Shown in pieces: positions 19,327-26,705 of a stretch of 41,097 bases of DNA. Within the stretch, counting starts at the first letter, position 1; each line of letters begins with the position of its first letter. Under the pieces are notes generated by a model, which saw nothing but the letters and a program-made list of their open reading frames with translations, was not told the DNA's origin and ran no database searches. This DNA is from Citrobacter sp. Res13-Sevr-PEB04-36 (lineage in GTDB: Bacteria; Pseudomonadota; Gammaproteobacteria; Enterobacterales; Enterobacteriaceae): NCBI RefSeq assembly GCF_015672735.1, contig NZ_JADABY010000051.1, forward strand, positions 1 to 41,097, written 5' to 3'. Both the position numbers and the translations under genes were made by a program.

Positions 19327-20032
19327 ATCCGCGCGCCGCGCGCAGCATCGCCTGAACTAGCGGAACAGGTTTTCCCGCCAACGCCCCGCGTTCATGCTGA
19401 AAAAGCGTGCCAACATAAAAAGGATGCGTCACCAGCTCAATGGCGCGAATATCTCCCGCCTCATCCCATCCCGTCACGCGTAGATCACCGCGCTCAAGTT
19501 CGCAGGCAAAGGCTTGCGATACGCCGTAGTTGCAGTGATAGCCTTCAGAAATCACCTCCTGATTGTAGGCTTTGGCGATTAGCGTATTCGCCCGCAGTTC
19601 GATATCGTCCGTTTTTTCAACCAGCGAGCAGCTCAGCGGTGCAATCACCATGCGGCCTGCGGTATCCGTTTCTGCATGTGCGGCGTCGTACCAACCCAGC
19701 ACATTGCGGGCATATTCGAGGATGGCGTGCTGAAAACCACCGCATGTGCCGAGAAAAGGAATACTGTTTTCACGAGCGTAACGAATTGCCGTCAGCGCGC
19801 CGTCAGTGTGCTGATACGGGCTACCGGGCACCACCCAGATGGCGTCATAGCCGACCAAATCCTCACTGCTATTGATATCCGATGTAGTTAGCCAATCGTA
19901 ATCCGCCATTAATTCCAGCACCGCGGCAGCATCATCGATGGCGAGGGGAATCGCCTGGTGCGCAACAATTTCTGGGTTGTAATCGCCAACCAGCGCAATG
20001 CGAAGCGTATTTTTTACAGGGGAAATATCCAT
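19325..20032 (-). CDS. Class I glutamine-amidotransferase-like protein (CTP-synthase C-terminal-domain relative)
   Basis: 235 residues from ATG at 20032 (MDISPVKNTLRIALVGDYN), with AAGGAAA 7 bp upstream; a longer frame from 20056 lacks a ribosome site. It resembles the glutaminase domain of CTP synthase standing alone. The nucleophile elbow is G-T-C97-G-G-F-Q-H. Where CTP synthase has the catalytic F-H-P-E, this protein has F211-Q-H-E214, so the usual histidine position is Gln. I recall this family annotated as CTP synthase C-terminal region-related (seleno)protein, because some members have Sec at the elbow; here it is Cys. Function is unknown. It is not found at this place in E. coli K-12. 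Confidence 0.75.
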   Translation of the reverse strand: MDISPVKNTLRIALVGDYNPEIVAHQAIPLAIDDAAAVLELMADYDWLTTSDINSSEDLVGYDAIWVVPGSPYQHTDGALTAIRYARENSIPFLGTCGGFQHAILEYARNVLGWYDAAHAETDTAGRMVIAPLSCSLVEKTDDIELRANTLIAKAYNQEVISEGYHCNYGVSQAFACELERGDLRVTGWDEAGDIRAIELVTHPFYVGTLFQHERGALAGKPVPLVQAMLRAARG

Positions 20033-20117
20033 GAGAGTTTCCTTATGTCCTGACAATAAGGGACAACATAAGGAGCCTCACCCTACCGATATTTTGTTGT
20101 TTTCACAATCCCTTAAA

Positions 20118-20148
20118 TTGGGAGTCGGTCGCGGCAAAATGCTATAAT
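20118..20148 (+). promoter_or_regulatory. Extended -10 promoter of yeaO
   Basis: TG-C-TATAAT at 20140-20148 is a consensus extended -10. The best upstream element, TTGGGA at 20118-20123, has a long 19-bp spacer, so the promoter probably relies on the extended -10. The leader before yeaO would be about 75 nt. Confidence 0.7.
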
Positions 20149-20230
20149 GGTCACGTTTTGCGATCTTATTGAGCCGTAATGAAGCTAATGAAACGTCCCC
20201 ATTTGGTGACTGAACGGAGCGGATTGAGAA

Positions 20231-20578
20231 ATGAATATTCAGTGTAAACGCGTGTACGACCCGGCTGATAAAAATGATGGTTATCGCGTTCTGGTCGACA
20301 GACTGTGGCCACGTGGGATAAAAAAAACCGATCTGGATTTCGATGAGTGGAACAAAGCCCTCACGCCCTCGGCCGAGCTACGCAAAGCATTCCACGCAGA
20401 GCTTATTGATTTCAAACATTTCGCCGAACAATACCGCACAGAACTCGTACAGCAACAGCAGGAAGGGAAACGGCTTGCTGACATCGCGCGTCAGCAGACC
20501 GTCACGCTGCTGTATGCGGCAAAAAATACACAGCAAAACCACGCCCTCGTGCTGGCTGAATGGTTACGTCAATGGTGA
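20231..20578 (+). CDS. yeaO: YeaO, DUF488 protein
   Basis: 115 residues, matching E. coli YeaO in length and pattern (M-N-I-Q-C-K-R-V-Y-D). DUF488 proteins are small, basic and cytosolic; the conserved core V-D-R-L-W-P-R-G-I-K lies near residues 22-31, and a C-terminal H-N-x-A-L-V-L motif is present. Molecular function is unknown. It stands alone behind an extended -10 promoter and is convergent with yoaF, only 7 bp apart. Confidence 0.92.
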   Translation: MNIQCKRVYDPADKNDGYRVLVDRLWPRGIKKTDLDFDEWNKALTPSAELRKAFHAELIDFKHFAEQYRTELVQQQQEGKRLADIARQQTVTLLYAAKNTQQNHALVLAEWLRQW

Positions 20579-20585
20579 CAGCCCA

Positions 20586-20834
20586 TCACTGCGCTTTAAC
20601 CGGGTGATCTCTGCGCCAAAGCGTCCATTCATCAATCACTTCCCCACCGGGAAGCTTGCAGTCAGAACGTACCCCTTGCGGCGTTTGCACCGCAATCAGC
20701 GAGCCACCTTTTTGCTGGCAATAGACGGATGCCGGATTCGCCATGCCCACTTTCGGTGGTGTTGGCGCATCCGGTTGCGTCGTACACCCTGCCAGCATCA
20801 GCATGCCTGACAACACGATAAACACAGACTTCAT
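20586..20834 (-). CDS. yoaF: YoaF, small DUF333 lipoprotein
   Basis: 82 residues. The signal sequence ends in a lipobox L-A-G-C (Cys16), so the protein is predicted to be lipidated. The mature part carries a DUF333 motif N-P-A-S-V-Y-C-Q-Q-K-G-G with a second cysteine in S-D-C-K-L-P-G-G, likely a disulfide pair in the periplasm. It matches E. coli YoaF. AGGAG lies before the start. Function is unknown. Confidence 0.9.
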   Translation of the reverse strand: MKSVFIVLSGMLMLAGCTTQPDAPTPPKVGMANPASVYCQQKGGSLIAVQTPQGVRSDCKLPGGEVIDEWTLWRRDHPVKAQ

Positions 20835-21020
20835 AGCTACTCCTGATAATAAAGTTATTGCGGCAGATTACGCCGACTGCCCGCGTATCTCCATGTTTTA
20901 CTGATACGTTTTTATTTCACGCTTACATTTTGAACTGCCGGCTATGTTTCATCTTTCACAGTGATGATTTATCATGCAGACATCACCATCGTTGTTACCA
21001 CTCAGGAGTATTTACCTCTC

Positions 21021-22046
21021 ATGTCTGACATGATCCTTGCCAGAGTCTCACAATCATTAGCCACCGAGCAATCGGTTGAGGGTCTGGTTCGGCAACTTCT
21101 GGAGATGCTGGAAATGGTGACTGACATGGAGTCGACTTATTTAACTAAAGTCGATTTAGATGCCCGATTGCAGCATATTCTGTATGCACGTAACAGTCGG
21201 CAGATGCAGATCCCCGAAGGTCTCTCTGTACCGTGGGATGAAACTTTATGCAAACGCGCAATCGAAGACAACTGCTTGTACAGCGATAACGTCCCCGCAC
21301 GGTGGCCAGACTGCACCGCCGCACGCGCACTGGAAATCACTACCTTTTTGAGCACACCTGTTCACCTTCCAGATGGGACGTTCTATGGCACGCTTTGTGC
21401 CACCAGCCGGCAACAACAAACATTGAGCCAACGTGGAGAGCAGGTCCTGCATCTGTTTGCAGGGCTGATTGCGCAGTCTATCCAGAAAGAGTCCCTGATG
21501 ACGCAATTACGTCAAGCGAATGCGGCACTCATTGCACACTCCTACACTGACGCACTCACCGGATTACCGAACCGTCGGGCGATTTTTGAAAATATGGAAA
21601 CCCTCTTTTCACTGGCCCGGCATATGCGACAGAAAATCATTGTCGCCTATATCGATTTAGATGATTTCAAGCTGATCAATGACCGTTTTGGTCATGAAGT
21701 TGGCGACCAGTTTCTGATCCAGATTGGTCAACGTTTACGCCGTGAGTGCAGTGAAAATGATATTCTCGGCCGGCTGGGCGGCGACGAGTTTCTGGTCGCC
21801 GTCCTGTCGCAACAGCATGACATTGATCTGCAAGCACGCCTGCAAAGCATGAAAAAGCAGCTGCAAGAGCAAATACGCGGCGACTATCAGTTAGGGGCTA
21901 TTCGTCTGTTTTATCCTGGCGCCAGCCTGGGTGTTATTGAAGTCGACCCACGAGAAACAGACTTAAACTGTGCGCTTCATGACGCAGACAGTGCGATGTA
22001 TCAGGATAAAAAACGTCAGGACAAAACTGCTTTTGTCACACATTAA
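21021..22046 (+). CDS. dgcP: GAF-GGDEF diguanylate cyclase DgcP (YeaP)
   Basis: 341 residues from ATG at 21021 (MSDMILARVSQSL), the E. coli length; an upstream start at 20961 adds 20 dissimilar residues. The GAF sensor domain covers about 20-155 and the GGDEF domain about 180-335, with active R-L-G-G-D-E-F. The position five residues before GGDEF reads N-D-I-L-G rather than a clear RxxD, so product inhibition at an I-site is doubtful. It is soluble and cytosolic. It is the second cyclic-di-GMP synthase in this window. The Shine-Dalgarno CAGGAG is 12 bp from the start, slightly far. Confidence 0.93.
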   Translation: MSDMILARVSQSLATEQSVEGLVRQLLEMLEMVTDMESTYLTKVDLDARLQHILYARNSRQMQIPEGLSVPWDETLCKRAIEDNCLYSDNVPARWPDCTAARALEITTFLSTPVHLPDGTFYGTLCATSRQQQTLSQRGEQVLHLFAGLIAQSIQKESLMTQLRQANAALIAHSYTDALTGLPNRRAIFENMETLFSLARHMRQKIIVAYIDLDDFKLINDRFGHEVGDQFLIQIGQRLRRECSENDILGRLGGDEFLVAVLSQQHDIDLQARLQSMKKQLQEQIRGDYQLGAIRLFYPGASLGVIEVDPRETDLNCALHDADSAMYQDKKRQDKTAFVTH

Positions 22047-22093
22047 GCCCTGCTATTCTGGTTCATCATTACATAACGTTGGCTGGTGAAACC

Positions 22094-22192
22094 ATGCGGA
22101 TTGGTATTATTTTTCCTGTCATTATCTTCATTTCCGCTGTTGTTTTCTTATCCTGGTTCTTTATTGGCGGCTATGCCGCGCCGGGAGCATAA
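22094..22192 (+). CDS. yoaK: YoaK, 32-residue membrane peptide
   Basis: ATG CGG ATT GGT... to TAA encodes 32 residues, one hydrophobic helix (about residues 4-26) and a G-G-Y-A-A-P-G-A tail. It matches E. coli YoaK, a known small inner-membrane protein, almost residue for residue. It lies 47 bp after dgcP and 2 bp before yoaJ. Confidence 0.9.
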   Translation: MRIGIIFPVIIFISAVVFLSWFFIGGYAAPGA

Positions 22193-22194
22193 TC

Positions 22195-22269
22195 GTGAAA
22201 AAAACAACACTTGTTATGATTGGCGTCGCCATTATTGTGGTGCTGGGAACCAAAATGGGTTGGTGGTAA
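22195..22269 (+). CDS. yoaJ: YoaJ, 24-residue membrane peptide
   Basis: GTG start, then AAA AAA ACA ACA... to TAA: 24 residues, basic N-terminus, one hydrophobic helix and a closing G-W-W. It matches E. coli YoaJ, a known small membrane protein. It follows yoaK by 2 bp, so both are likely translated from one transcript, possibly by reinitiation since no strong Shine-Dalgarno is present. A perfect terminator begins immediately after its stop. Confidence 0.88.
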   Translation: MKKTTLVMIGVAIIVVLGTKMGWW

Positions 22270-22300
22270 AAATAAAGGCCACTCGGAGTGGCCTTTATTT
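22270..22300. terminator. Bidirectional terminator between yoaJ and yeaQ
   Basis: AAATAAAGGCCACT, loop CGG, AGTGGCCTTTATTT: a perfect 14-bp stem with A and T flanks in both directions, between convergent genes. Confidence 0.93.
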
Positions 22301-22316
22301 CAGCATACGTTTTTAG

Positions 22317-22565
22317 CTAGCTTTTGACTTTTCTGTAGATAAACAGAACAACAAGCGCACCGATAATTGCCACGGCAAAGCTACCGAAGTTGAAACCATC
22401 AACTTTACCAAAGCCAAGCAATGTACTGATCCATCCGCCAACGACAGCACCAATAACCCCTAAAATAATGGTCATAAAAAATCCGCCGCCATCTTTACCT
22501 GGCATAATCCATTTTGCCAAAATCCCAGCGATAAGACCGAAAATAATCCATGAAAGTATGCCCAT
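22317..22565 (-). CDS. yeaQ: YeaQ, transglycosylase-associated (GlsB-type) membrane protein
   Basis: 82 residues from ATG at 22565 (MGILSWIIFGLIAGILAKW), preceded by AGGAAAC; a four-codon longer start is possible but not used by the family. Three hydrophobic helices with Gly-rich packing motifs (G-A-V-V-G-G-W-I, G-S-F-A-V-A-I-I-G-A). It belongs to the GlsB/YeaQ/YmgE family of small stress-related inner-membrane proteins. Function is unknown; E. coli yeaQ is associated with stationary phase. Confidence 0.92.
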   Translation of the reverse strand: MGILSWIIFGLIAGILAKWIMPGKDGGGFFMTIILGVIGAVVGGWISTLLGFGKVDGFNFGSFAVAIIGALVVLFIYRKVKS

Positions 22566-22714
22566 TTGTTTCCTCACTTATGTTTTTACGTGAACGATTA
22601 ACTCGTTATTTAAAAGCATAGCATAGACCTGAAAAATTAAAATTTGTGATCACCATCACTCTGATTTTTTCGTCTTTTTCCGATGTTTCATGGGGTTAAT
22701 CCCCCTGGGAATAG

Positions 22715-22746
22715 TGTCGCTAATCGTCATTAATGTCGTTTCGTCA
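22715..22746. promoter_or_regulatory. Tandem activator-like sites upstream of the sigma-54 promoter
   Basis: TGTCG-CTAAT-CGTCA at 22715-22729 and TGTCG-TTT-CGTCA at 22734-22746 are two similar units 19 bp apart, 56-87 bp upstream of the -24 element. Position and repetition suggest an enhancer-binding protein. FhlA is the natural candidate because the gene is fdhF-like, but I am not certain of the FhlA consensus. Confidence 0.45.
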
Positions 22747-22801
22747 GTCACTTTGCCGCTAATTTTATCGCTAAGGCCAGCAGTGACTGCGTTATCACTT
22801 C

Positions 22802-22817
22802 TGGCACGCTTTATGCT
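22802..22817 (+). promoter_or_regulatory. Sigma-54 promoter of the fdhF-like gene
   Basis: TGGCAC-GCTTT-ATGCT with GG (22803-22804) and GC (22815-22816) exactly 10 bp apart; only the first base of the -12 element differs from consensus. E. coli fdhF is also RpoN-dependent, which supports the call. Confidence 0.75.
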
Positions 22818-22827
22818 TTAACTGCCC

Positions 22828-22855
22828 GTCACTACGACACATCGTAGTCCGTGAC
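22828..22855 (+). other. Leader hairpin of the fdhF-like gene
   Basis: ACTACGA-CACA-TCGTAGT is a perfect 7-bp stem (22831-22848), extended by GTCAC/GTGAC outside with a two-base bulge. It begins about where the transcript from the sigma-54 promoter should start, so it would form at the RNA 5' end and may stabilise the message. Confidence 0.5.
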
Positions 22856-22915
22856 TGATTCACGCGACTGCGTCTACAATTCGCGCTATTTCAGCATTTA
22901 ACAGGTCTGTTATTG

Positions 22916-25063
22916 ATGAAAAAAATCACCAGTGTATGCCCATACTGTGGGGCCGGGTGCAAGCTCAAGCTTGTTGTTGAAAATAACAAAATCATCCGCG
23001 CTGAAGCCGCAGAGGGTGTCACCAACCAAAATCAGTTATGCCTGAAAGGCTACTATGGTTGGGACTTCCTTAACGATACCCGCCTTCTGACGCCCCGTCT
23101 GACTCGCCCGCTGATCCGATATGAAAAAGGGGGAAAGTTCACGCCCGTCAGCTGGGATGAAGCCATTCGCTACACCGCAAAACGCTTATCCGACATCAAA
23201 AATGCTCATGGTCCCCGCGCAATTATGACCACGGGATCTTCCCGGGGAACAGGGAATGAGACCAACTACGTGATGCAAAAGTTCGCACGTGGCGTACTCA
23301 ACACCAACAATGTCGACTGCTGTGCTCGCGTATGTCATGGTCCTTCCGTTGCCGGATTACAGGAAACCTTAGGCAATGGCGCGATGAGCAACTCCATCAG
23401 TGATATTGAAAACTCTAAATGTCTGCTCATCTTCGGCTACAACTGTGCAGACTCTCATCCGATTGTCGCCCGCCGGGTCATCAAAGCCCGTCAGAACGGC
23501 GCGAAAATCATTGTCTGCGATCCTCGCCGCATTGAAACCGCGCGTATTGCAGACCAGCATCTGCAGTTGAAAAATGGCTGTAACATGGCGCTGGTCAACG
23601 CCTTTGGTCACGTGTTGATCGAAGAACAACTCTACGATCGTGAATATGTGCAAAAGCATGTCGAAGGCCTGGAAATCTATTGGGAAACTGTGAAGGACTA
23701 TGCACCTGAAGCCGTTGAACACCTCACCGGCGTTCCCGCTCAGCAGGTACGCCAGGCAATGCGCACATTCGCCGCCGCACCGTCAGCAACGGTAATGTGG
23801 GGAATGGGCGTGACGCAGTTCGGCCAGGCTGTCGACGTCGTGCGCGGTTTGTCGAGCCTGGCCCTACTGACCGGGAATCTGGGACGACCTAACGTCGGCG
23901 TCGGCCCGGTGCGCGGGCAGAATAACGTGCAGGGCGCATGTGATATGGGTGTTCTTCCTAATCAGTTTCCAGGTTATCAGGACGTCACAGATCCCGCTGT
24001 GAGAGCGAAATTTGCGCAAGCCTGGGGGATCGACGTCAGCCTGATGGATGACAAAGTGGGTACACGGATCACCGAAGTTCCGCATCTGGCGATTGAAGGC
24101 AAAGTTAAAGCCTACTACATCATGGGGGAAGACCCGCTGCAAACTGAGGCTGATTTAGGTCTGGTTCGTGAGGGGTTCAACGCGCTCGATTTTGTCGTGG
24201 TGCAGGACATCTTCATGACCAAGACGGCGGAAATGGCTGACGTTATCCTGCCTGCGACCTCATGGGGCGAACACGGTGGCGTATTTACCTGCGCCGATCG
24301 CGGCTTCCAGCGCTTTGAGAAGGCGATCGAACCCACCGGGGATGTGAAGCGCGACTGGGAAATTATCAGTCTGCTGGCGACCGAAATGGGTTACCCAATG
24401 CAGTATCAAAACAACCAACAAATCTGGGATGAGATGCGCGAACTCTGTCCGCTATTCTATGGGGTAACGTATGAGAAAATGGGCGAGATGGGCCATATTC
24501 AGTGGCCCTGTCCGGATCTTGGTCACCCTGGCACCCCGTATCTCTATCAGAATAGTCGGTTTGATACCGCCAACGGTAAAGGCAAGCTGTTTGCCGCTCA
24601 GTGGCGAGCCCCTGCCGAAGTGCCGGATGAAAAATACCCGATGGTGCTCTGTACCGTGCGCGAAGTGGGACATTACTCCTGTCGTTCCATGACTGGCAAC
24701 TGCGCGGCGCTGCAGGCGCTGGCAGATGAACCGGGCTATGTGCAAATCAATACTCAGGACGCCGCCAAACAGGGGATCCGTCATCGTGACCTGGTGTGGG
24801 TGAGTTCCCGTCGTGGGAAAGTCATTAGCCGAGCCGATGTCTCCGAGCGCATCAATAGCGGAACGGTGTATATGACTTATCAGTGGTGGATTGGCGCATG
24901 TAACGAGCTAACTCAGGATAATCTTGATCCTATCTCGAAAACACCTGAAACCAAGTACTGCGCGGTGAATATCGAACACATCACCGATCAAAGTTGGGCG
25001 GAGAAATATGCCGCACAATCGTACAGCGAGATGAAATCACGTTTATGTGAGGCTATTGCGTAA
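22916..25063 (+). CDS. FdhF-type molybdopterin oxidoreductase with Cys140 in place of selenocysteine
   Basis: 715 residues from ATG at 22916, exactly the length of E. coli formate dehydrogenase H. The N-terminal [4Fe-4S] site is C8-x2-C11-x3-C15 and C42. The molybdenum ligand position reads D-C-C-A-R-V-C140-H141-G-P-S, where E. coli FdhF has Sec140; the codon is TGT at 23333-23335, not TGA. The bis-MGD binding regions (T-G-N-L-G-R-P, R-G-Q-N-N-V-Q-G, R-E-V-G-H-Y-S-C-R-S) are intact. It should be a cytosolic formate dehydrogenase or a close molybdoenzyme; Cys variants are normally slower. It is monocistronic: terminator follows, and no hyc or electron-carrier gene is beside it. It is a paralogue or divergent form, so I give no symbol. 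Confidence 0.9.
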   Translation: MKKITSVCPYCGAGCKLKLVVENNKIIRAEAAEGVTNQNQLCLKGYYGWDFLNDTRLLTPRLTRPLIRYEKGGKFTPVSWDEAIRYTAKRLSDIKNAHGPRAIMTTGSSRGTGNETNYVMQKFARGVLNTNNVDCCARVCHGPSVAGLQETLGNGAMSNSISDIENSKCLLIFGYNCADSHPIVARRVIKARQNGAKIIVCDPRRIETARIADQHLQLKNGCNMALVNAFGHVLIEEQLYDREYVQKHVEGLEIYWETVKDYAPEAVEHLTGVPAQQVRQAMRTFAAAPSATVMWGMGVTQFGQAVDVVRGLSSLALLTGNLGRPNVGVGPVRGQNNVQGACDMGVLPNQFPGYQDVTDPAVRAKFAQAWGIDVSLMDDKVGTRITEVPHLAIEGKVKAYYIMGEDPLQTEADLGLVREGFNALDFVVVQDIFMTKTAEMADVILPATSWGEHGGVFTCADRGFQRFEKAIEPTGDVKRDWEIISLLATEMGYPMQYQNNQQIWDEMRELCPLFYGVTYEKMGEMGHIQWPCPDLGHPGTPYLYQNSRFDTANGKGKLFAAQWRAPAEVPDEKYPMVLCTVREVGHYSCRSMTGNCAALQALADEPGYVQINTQDAAKQGIRHRDLVWVSSRRGKVISRADVSERINSGTVYMTYQWWIGACNELTQDNLDPISKTPETKYCAVNIEHITDQSWAEKYAAQSYSEMKSRLCEAIA

Positions 25064-25074
25064 GCAACTGCCAC

Positions 25075-25110
25075 CGCAGCCTGAGCCTTTTATTGCTGGC
25101 TCAGGCTGCG
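25075..25110. terminator. Bidirectional terminator after the fdhF-like gene
   Basis: CGCAGCCTGAGCC and GGCTCAGGCTGCG form a perfect 13-bp stem around a 10-nt loop, between convergent stop codons. The downstream tract is only TGTTGT. Confidence 0.8.
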
Positions 25111-25117
25111 TGTTGTA

Positions 25118-25762
25118 TCAATCGACCAGTTGCGGTTTGCCGACATGAACGGATGAATACGCTTCGTGCTTGTCCCGGCGCATAATGCCGAAATTAATCA
25201 GGAATAGCCCCACCATAAACGGCACTTCGTACAACTCTTCAATAAGATCGCCGTAATGGGCGTTGTGTAAAAACAGAGGGCCCAGCAGGCGGTGGTGTTC
25301 CACCGTATCTGAGATCAAAAACGTACACACCGTAATCACCAGCAGCCACAGCGGCAGTGGTTCCTCACGGAAGCGACGCACCATTTCCCGACGCAGCGGT
25401 TTCGAGATCAGTACCGGCAAGATAATCATGGCGATAAGCACAACAGAGATGGCTCTGAATACCAGTTTCGGGTGCTCAGGGAAGTAGTCCCGACCCCAGC
25501 TAGTGCTTCTGCCCAACAGTACCAGCCACCACACCACGGCCCACAGCCAAAATTGTTTCTTACCTTCAGAGCACGATAAAGGTCGTATGTAGCAGAAGGT
25601 GAACACCGCTCCGAACAGCAGCCAGAGCGCTTGCCCATTTTCGATACACCTGACAACGAGACCATCTAACAAAGGTAAATGCCAGTTTGCGGTAAACGGG
25701 ATAGCAACAGCGAGCAGCCCAAGCAGGAGTGTGGGTAACGTGAGTTGGGTATTAAATTTCAT
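25118..25762 (-). CDS. Uncharacterised six-helix inner-membrane protein
   Basis: 214 residues with about six hydrophobic helices (near 9-28, 43-60, 72-86, 105-123, 136-154, 181-200). Conserved-looking polar features are W-W-L-V-L-L-G-R-S-T-S-W-G-R-D near 78-92 and D-T-V-E-H-H-R near 154-160, then Y-G-D-L-I-E-E-L-Y-E, the last two with a cluster of His and Glu that could bind metal. I do not recognise the family. It lies on the same strand as yeaR-yoaG, 219 bp downstream of yoaG past a terminator, and convergent with the Cys-type fdhF gene. It is absent from this position in E. coli K-12 as I remember it. Confidence 0.75.
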   Translation of the reverse strand: MKFNTQLTLPTLLLGLLAVAIPFTANWHLPLLDGLVVRCIENGQALWLLFGAVFTFCYIRPLSCSEGKKQFWLWAVVWWLVLLGRSTSWGRDYFPEHPKLVFRAISVVLIAMIILPVLISKPLRREMVRRFREEPLPLWLLVITVCTFLISDTVEHHRLLGPLFLHNAHYGDLIEELYEVPFMVGLFLINFGIMRRDKHEAYSSVHVGKPQLVD

Positions 25763-25909
25763 AAGCGCGATATTCTTAGAGTAACTGATTTGCGATCATA
25801 ACCCCAGTGAATGGTTGGCTATTAGCAATGAATGCGATGTTCTTAAGGATTTCTTAAGAAATCTTTTTCCGGACTATGTGCAACACATAACATAGATGTT
25901 CAGCTAATA

Positions 25910-25950
25910 AAAAAACCGCAACACGCTGTCATTTCGCACTGCGGTTTTTT
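25910..25950. terminator. Terminator of yeaR-yoaG
   Basis: AAAAAACCGCA and TGCGGTTTTTT form an 11-bp stem around a 19-nt loop. Read on the minus strand it ends in a long T run, 31 bp after the yoaG stop. Confidence 0.88.
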
Positions 25951-25981
25951 AAAAAATCATAGAGTAATAGTGTGTCTGGCG

Positions 25982-26164
25982 TTACCAGCCGCAGACTTCG
26001 TGCTCGTTTTCAGTATCATACGAACGTACGGTATTCACCAGATCTTTGACCACTTCGGCTGCCACGTCGGGCACCAACAGTGTCATTGGTGCTTCTGTTT
26101 CATAATCAACAGAAACACCATTGCTGTTATTGGTCACGGTGACGGTATAGGTTGCTTTACCCAT
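25982..26164 (-). CDS. yoaG: YoaG, small DUF1869 protein
   Basis: 60 residues (MGKATYTVTVTNNSNGVSV), full length for YoaG. It is small, acidic, predicted beta-rich and cytosolic. It follows yeaR by 3 bp and is surely co-transcribed. In E. coli the yeaR-yoaG operon is induced by nitrate through NarL and by nitric oxide through NsrR. Molecular function is unknown. Confidence 0.93.
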   Translation of the reverse strand: MGKATYTVTVTNNSNGVSVDYETEAPMTLLVPDVAAEVVKDLVNTVRSYDTENEHEVCGW

Positions 26165-26167
26165 GAT

Positions 26168-26530
26168 TTACTCCTTGCCGGTACGCACGACTTTTCGCTG
26201 ATTAGCACTCTCCATCAGGACTTCAGGCGCAACGAAAAAATCGATATTAAAGTAGGTATCGTCGGTCATCACTTCGATGTTATGCCATTTTTCCGGTGGA
26301 AAAACGCCAAACTGACCGGCTTCAATAATCATCACCTCTACGGGCTCCGGGCTGTGCTCATCTGCGAATCCGAGATATTTGACCGCCCCCTGCATAACCG
26401 AAAGTCGAGGATAAACCCCAGCTCGGGTTCCTTTATCAAGGTGGCGTTCGAAAATTCCGGCAGGCGCAGTTTCTTTGTTCCAGAACGGAGTTGAGCGTGT
26501 ATGAATGTGGTTCTGTGGAATTTGAAGCAT
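26168..26530 (-). CDS. yeaR: YeaR, DUF1971 cupin-like protein
   Basis: 120 residues, start MLQIPQNHIHTRSTPFWNK with GGGAAGA upstream. It is a DUF1971 small beta-barrel protein related to the N-terminal domain of some TehB proteins; a possible metal-binding pattern is R-H at residues 29-30, E65/E70, and W-H-N in P-P-E-K-W-H-N near 78-84. In E. coli it is part of the nitrate/nitric-oxide response. It is the first gene of yeaR-yoaG. Confidence 0.93.
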   Translation of the reverse strand: MLQIPQNHIHTRSTPFWNKETAPAGIFERHLDKGTRAGVYPRLSVMQGAVKYLGFADEHSPEPVEVMIIEAGQFGVFPPEKWHNIEVMTDDTYFNIDFFVAPEVLMESANQRKVVRTGKE

Positions 26531-26601
26531 CTTTCTTCCCTTTTCCAGTCGACAACCAGCGAGCCTTATTGAATCGCTGCTGTGAACAGGGTACTCTTCA
26601 A

Positions 26602-26624
26602 AATATACATTTAAAATACCATTT
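26602..26624 (-). promoter_or_regulatory. NsrR-type operator upstream of yeaR
   Basis: AATATACATTTAAAATACC plus ATTT (26602-26624) matches the NsrR consensus at about 18 of 23 positions. It lies 72-94 bp before the yeaR start. The E. coli yeaR promoter is a documented NsrR target, so conservation is expected. A weak 7-2-7 NarL-like pair (TACCATT-TA-TTGGTTA) overlaps its right end. Confidence 0.55.
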
Positions 26625-26677
26625 ATTGGTTAGTATTCTTATTGATGAGCAATGAAATGAATGGGGTAACACGGAAA

Positions 26678-26697
26678 GCCCGCCGCTATAAGCGGGC
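26678..26697 (-). terminator. Probable terminator of leuE
   Basis: Read on the minus strand GCCCGC and GCGGGC form a short GC-rich stem with TTT following; it lies just beyond the leuE stop. Confidence 0.55.
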
Positions 26698-26705
26698 CAG
26701 TGGTG

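Larger units (their letters stand above)
22566..22915. other. Divergent yeaQ/fdhF-like intergenic region
   Basis: A 350-bp region. It holds a tandem TGTCG/CGTCA repeat (22715-22746), a sigma-54 promoter (22802-22817) and a leader hairpin (22831-22855), each listed separately. On the left side, the yeaQ promoter is not obvious to me. Confidence 0.5.
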
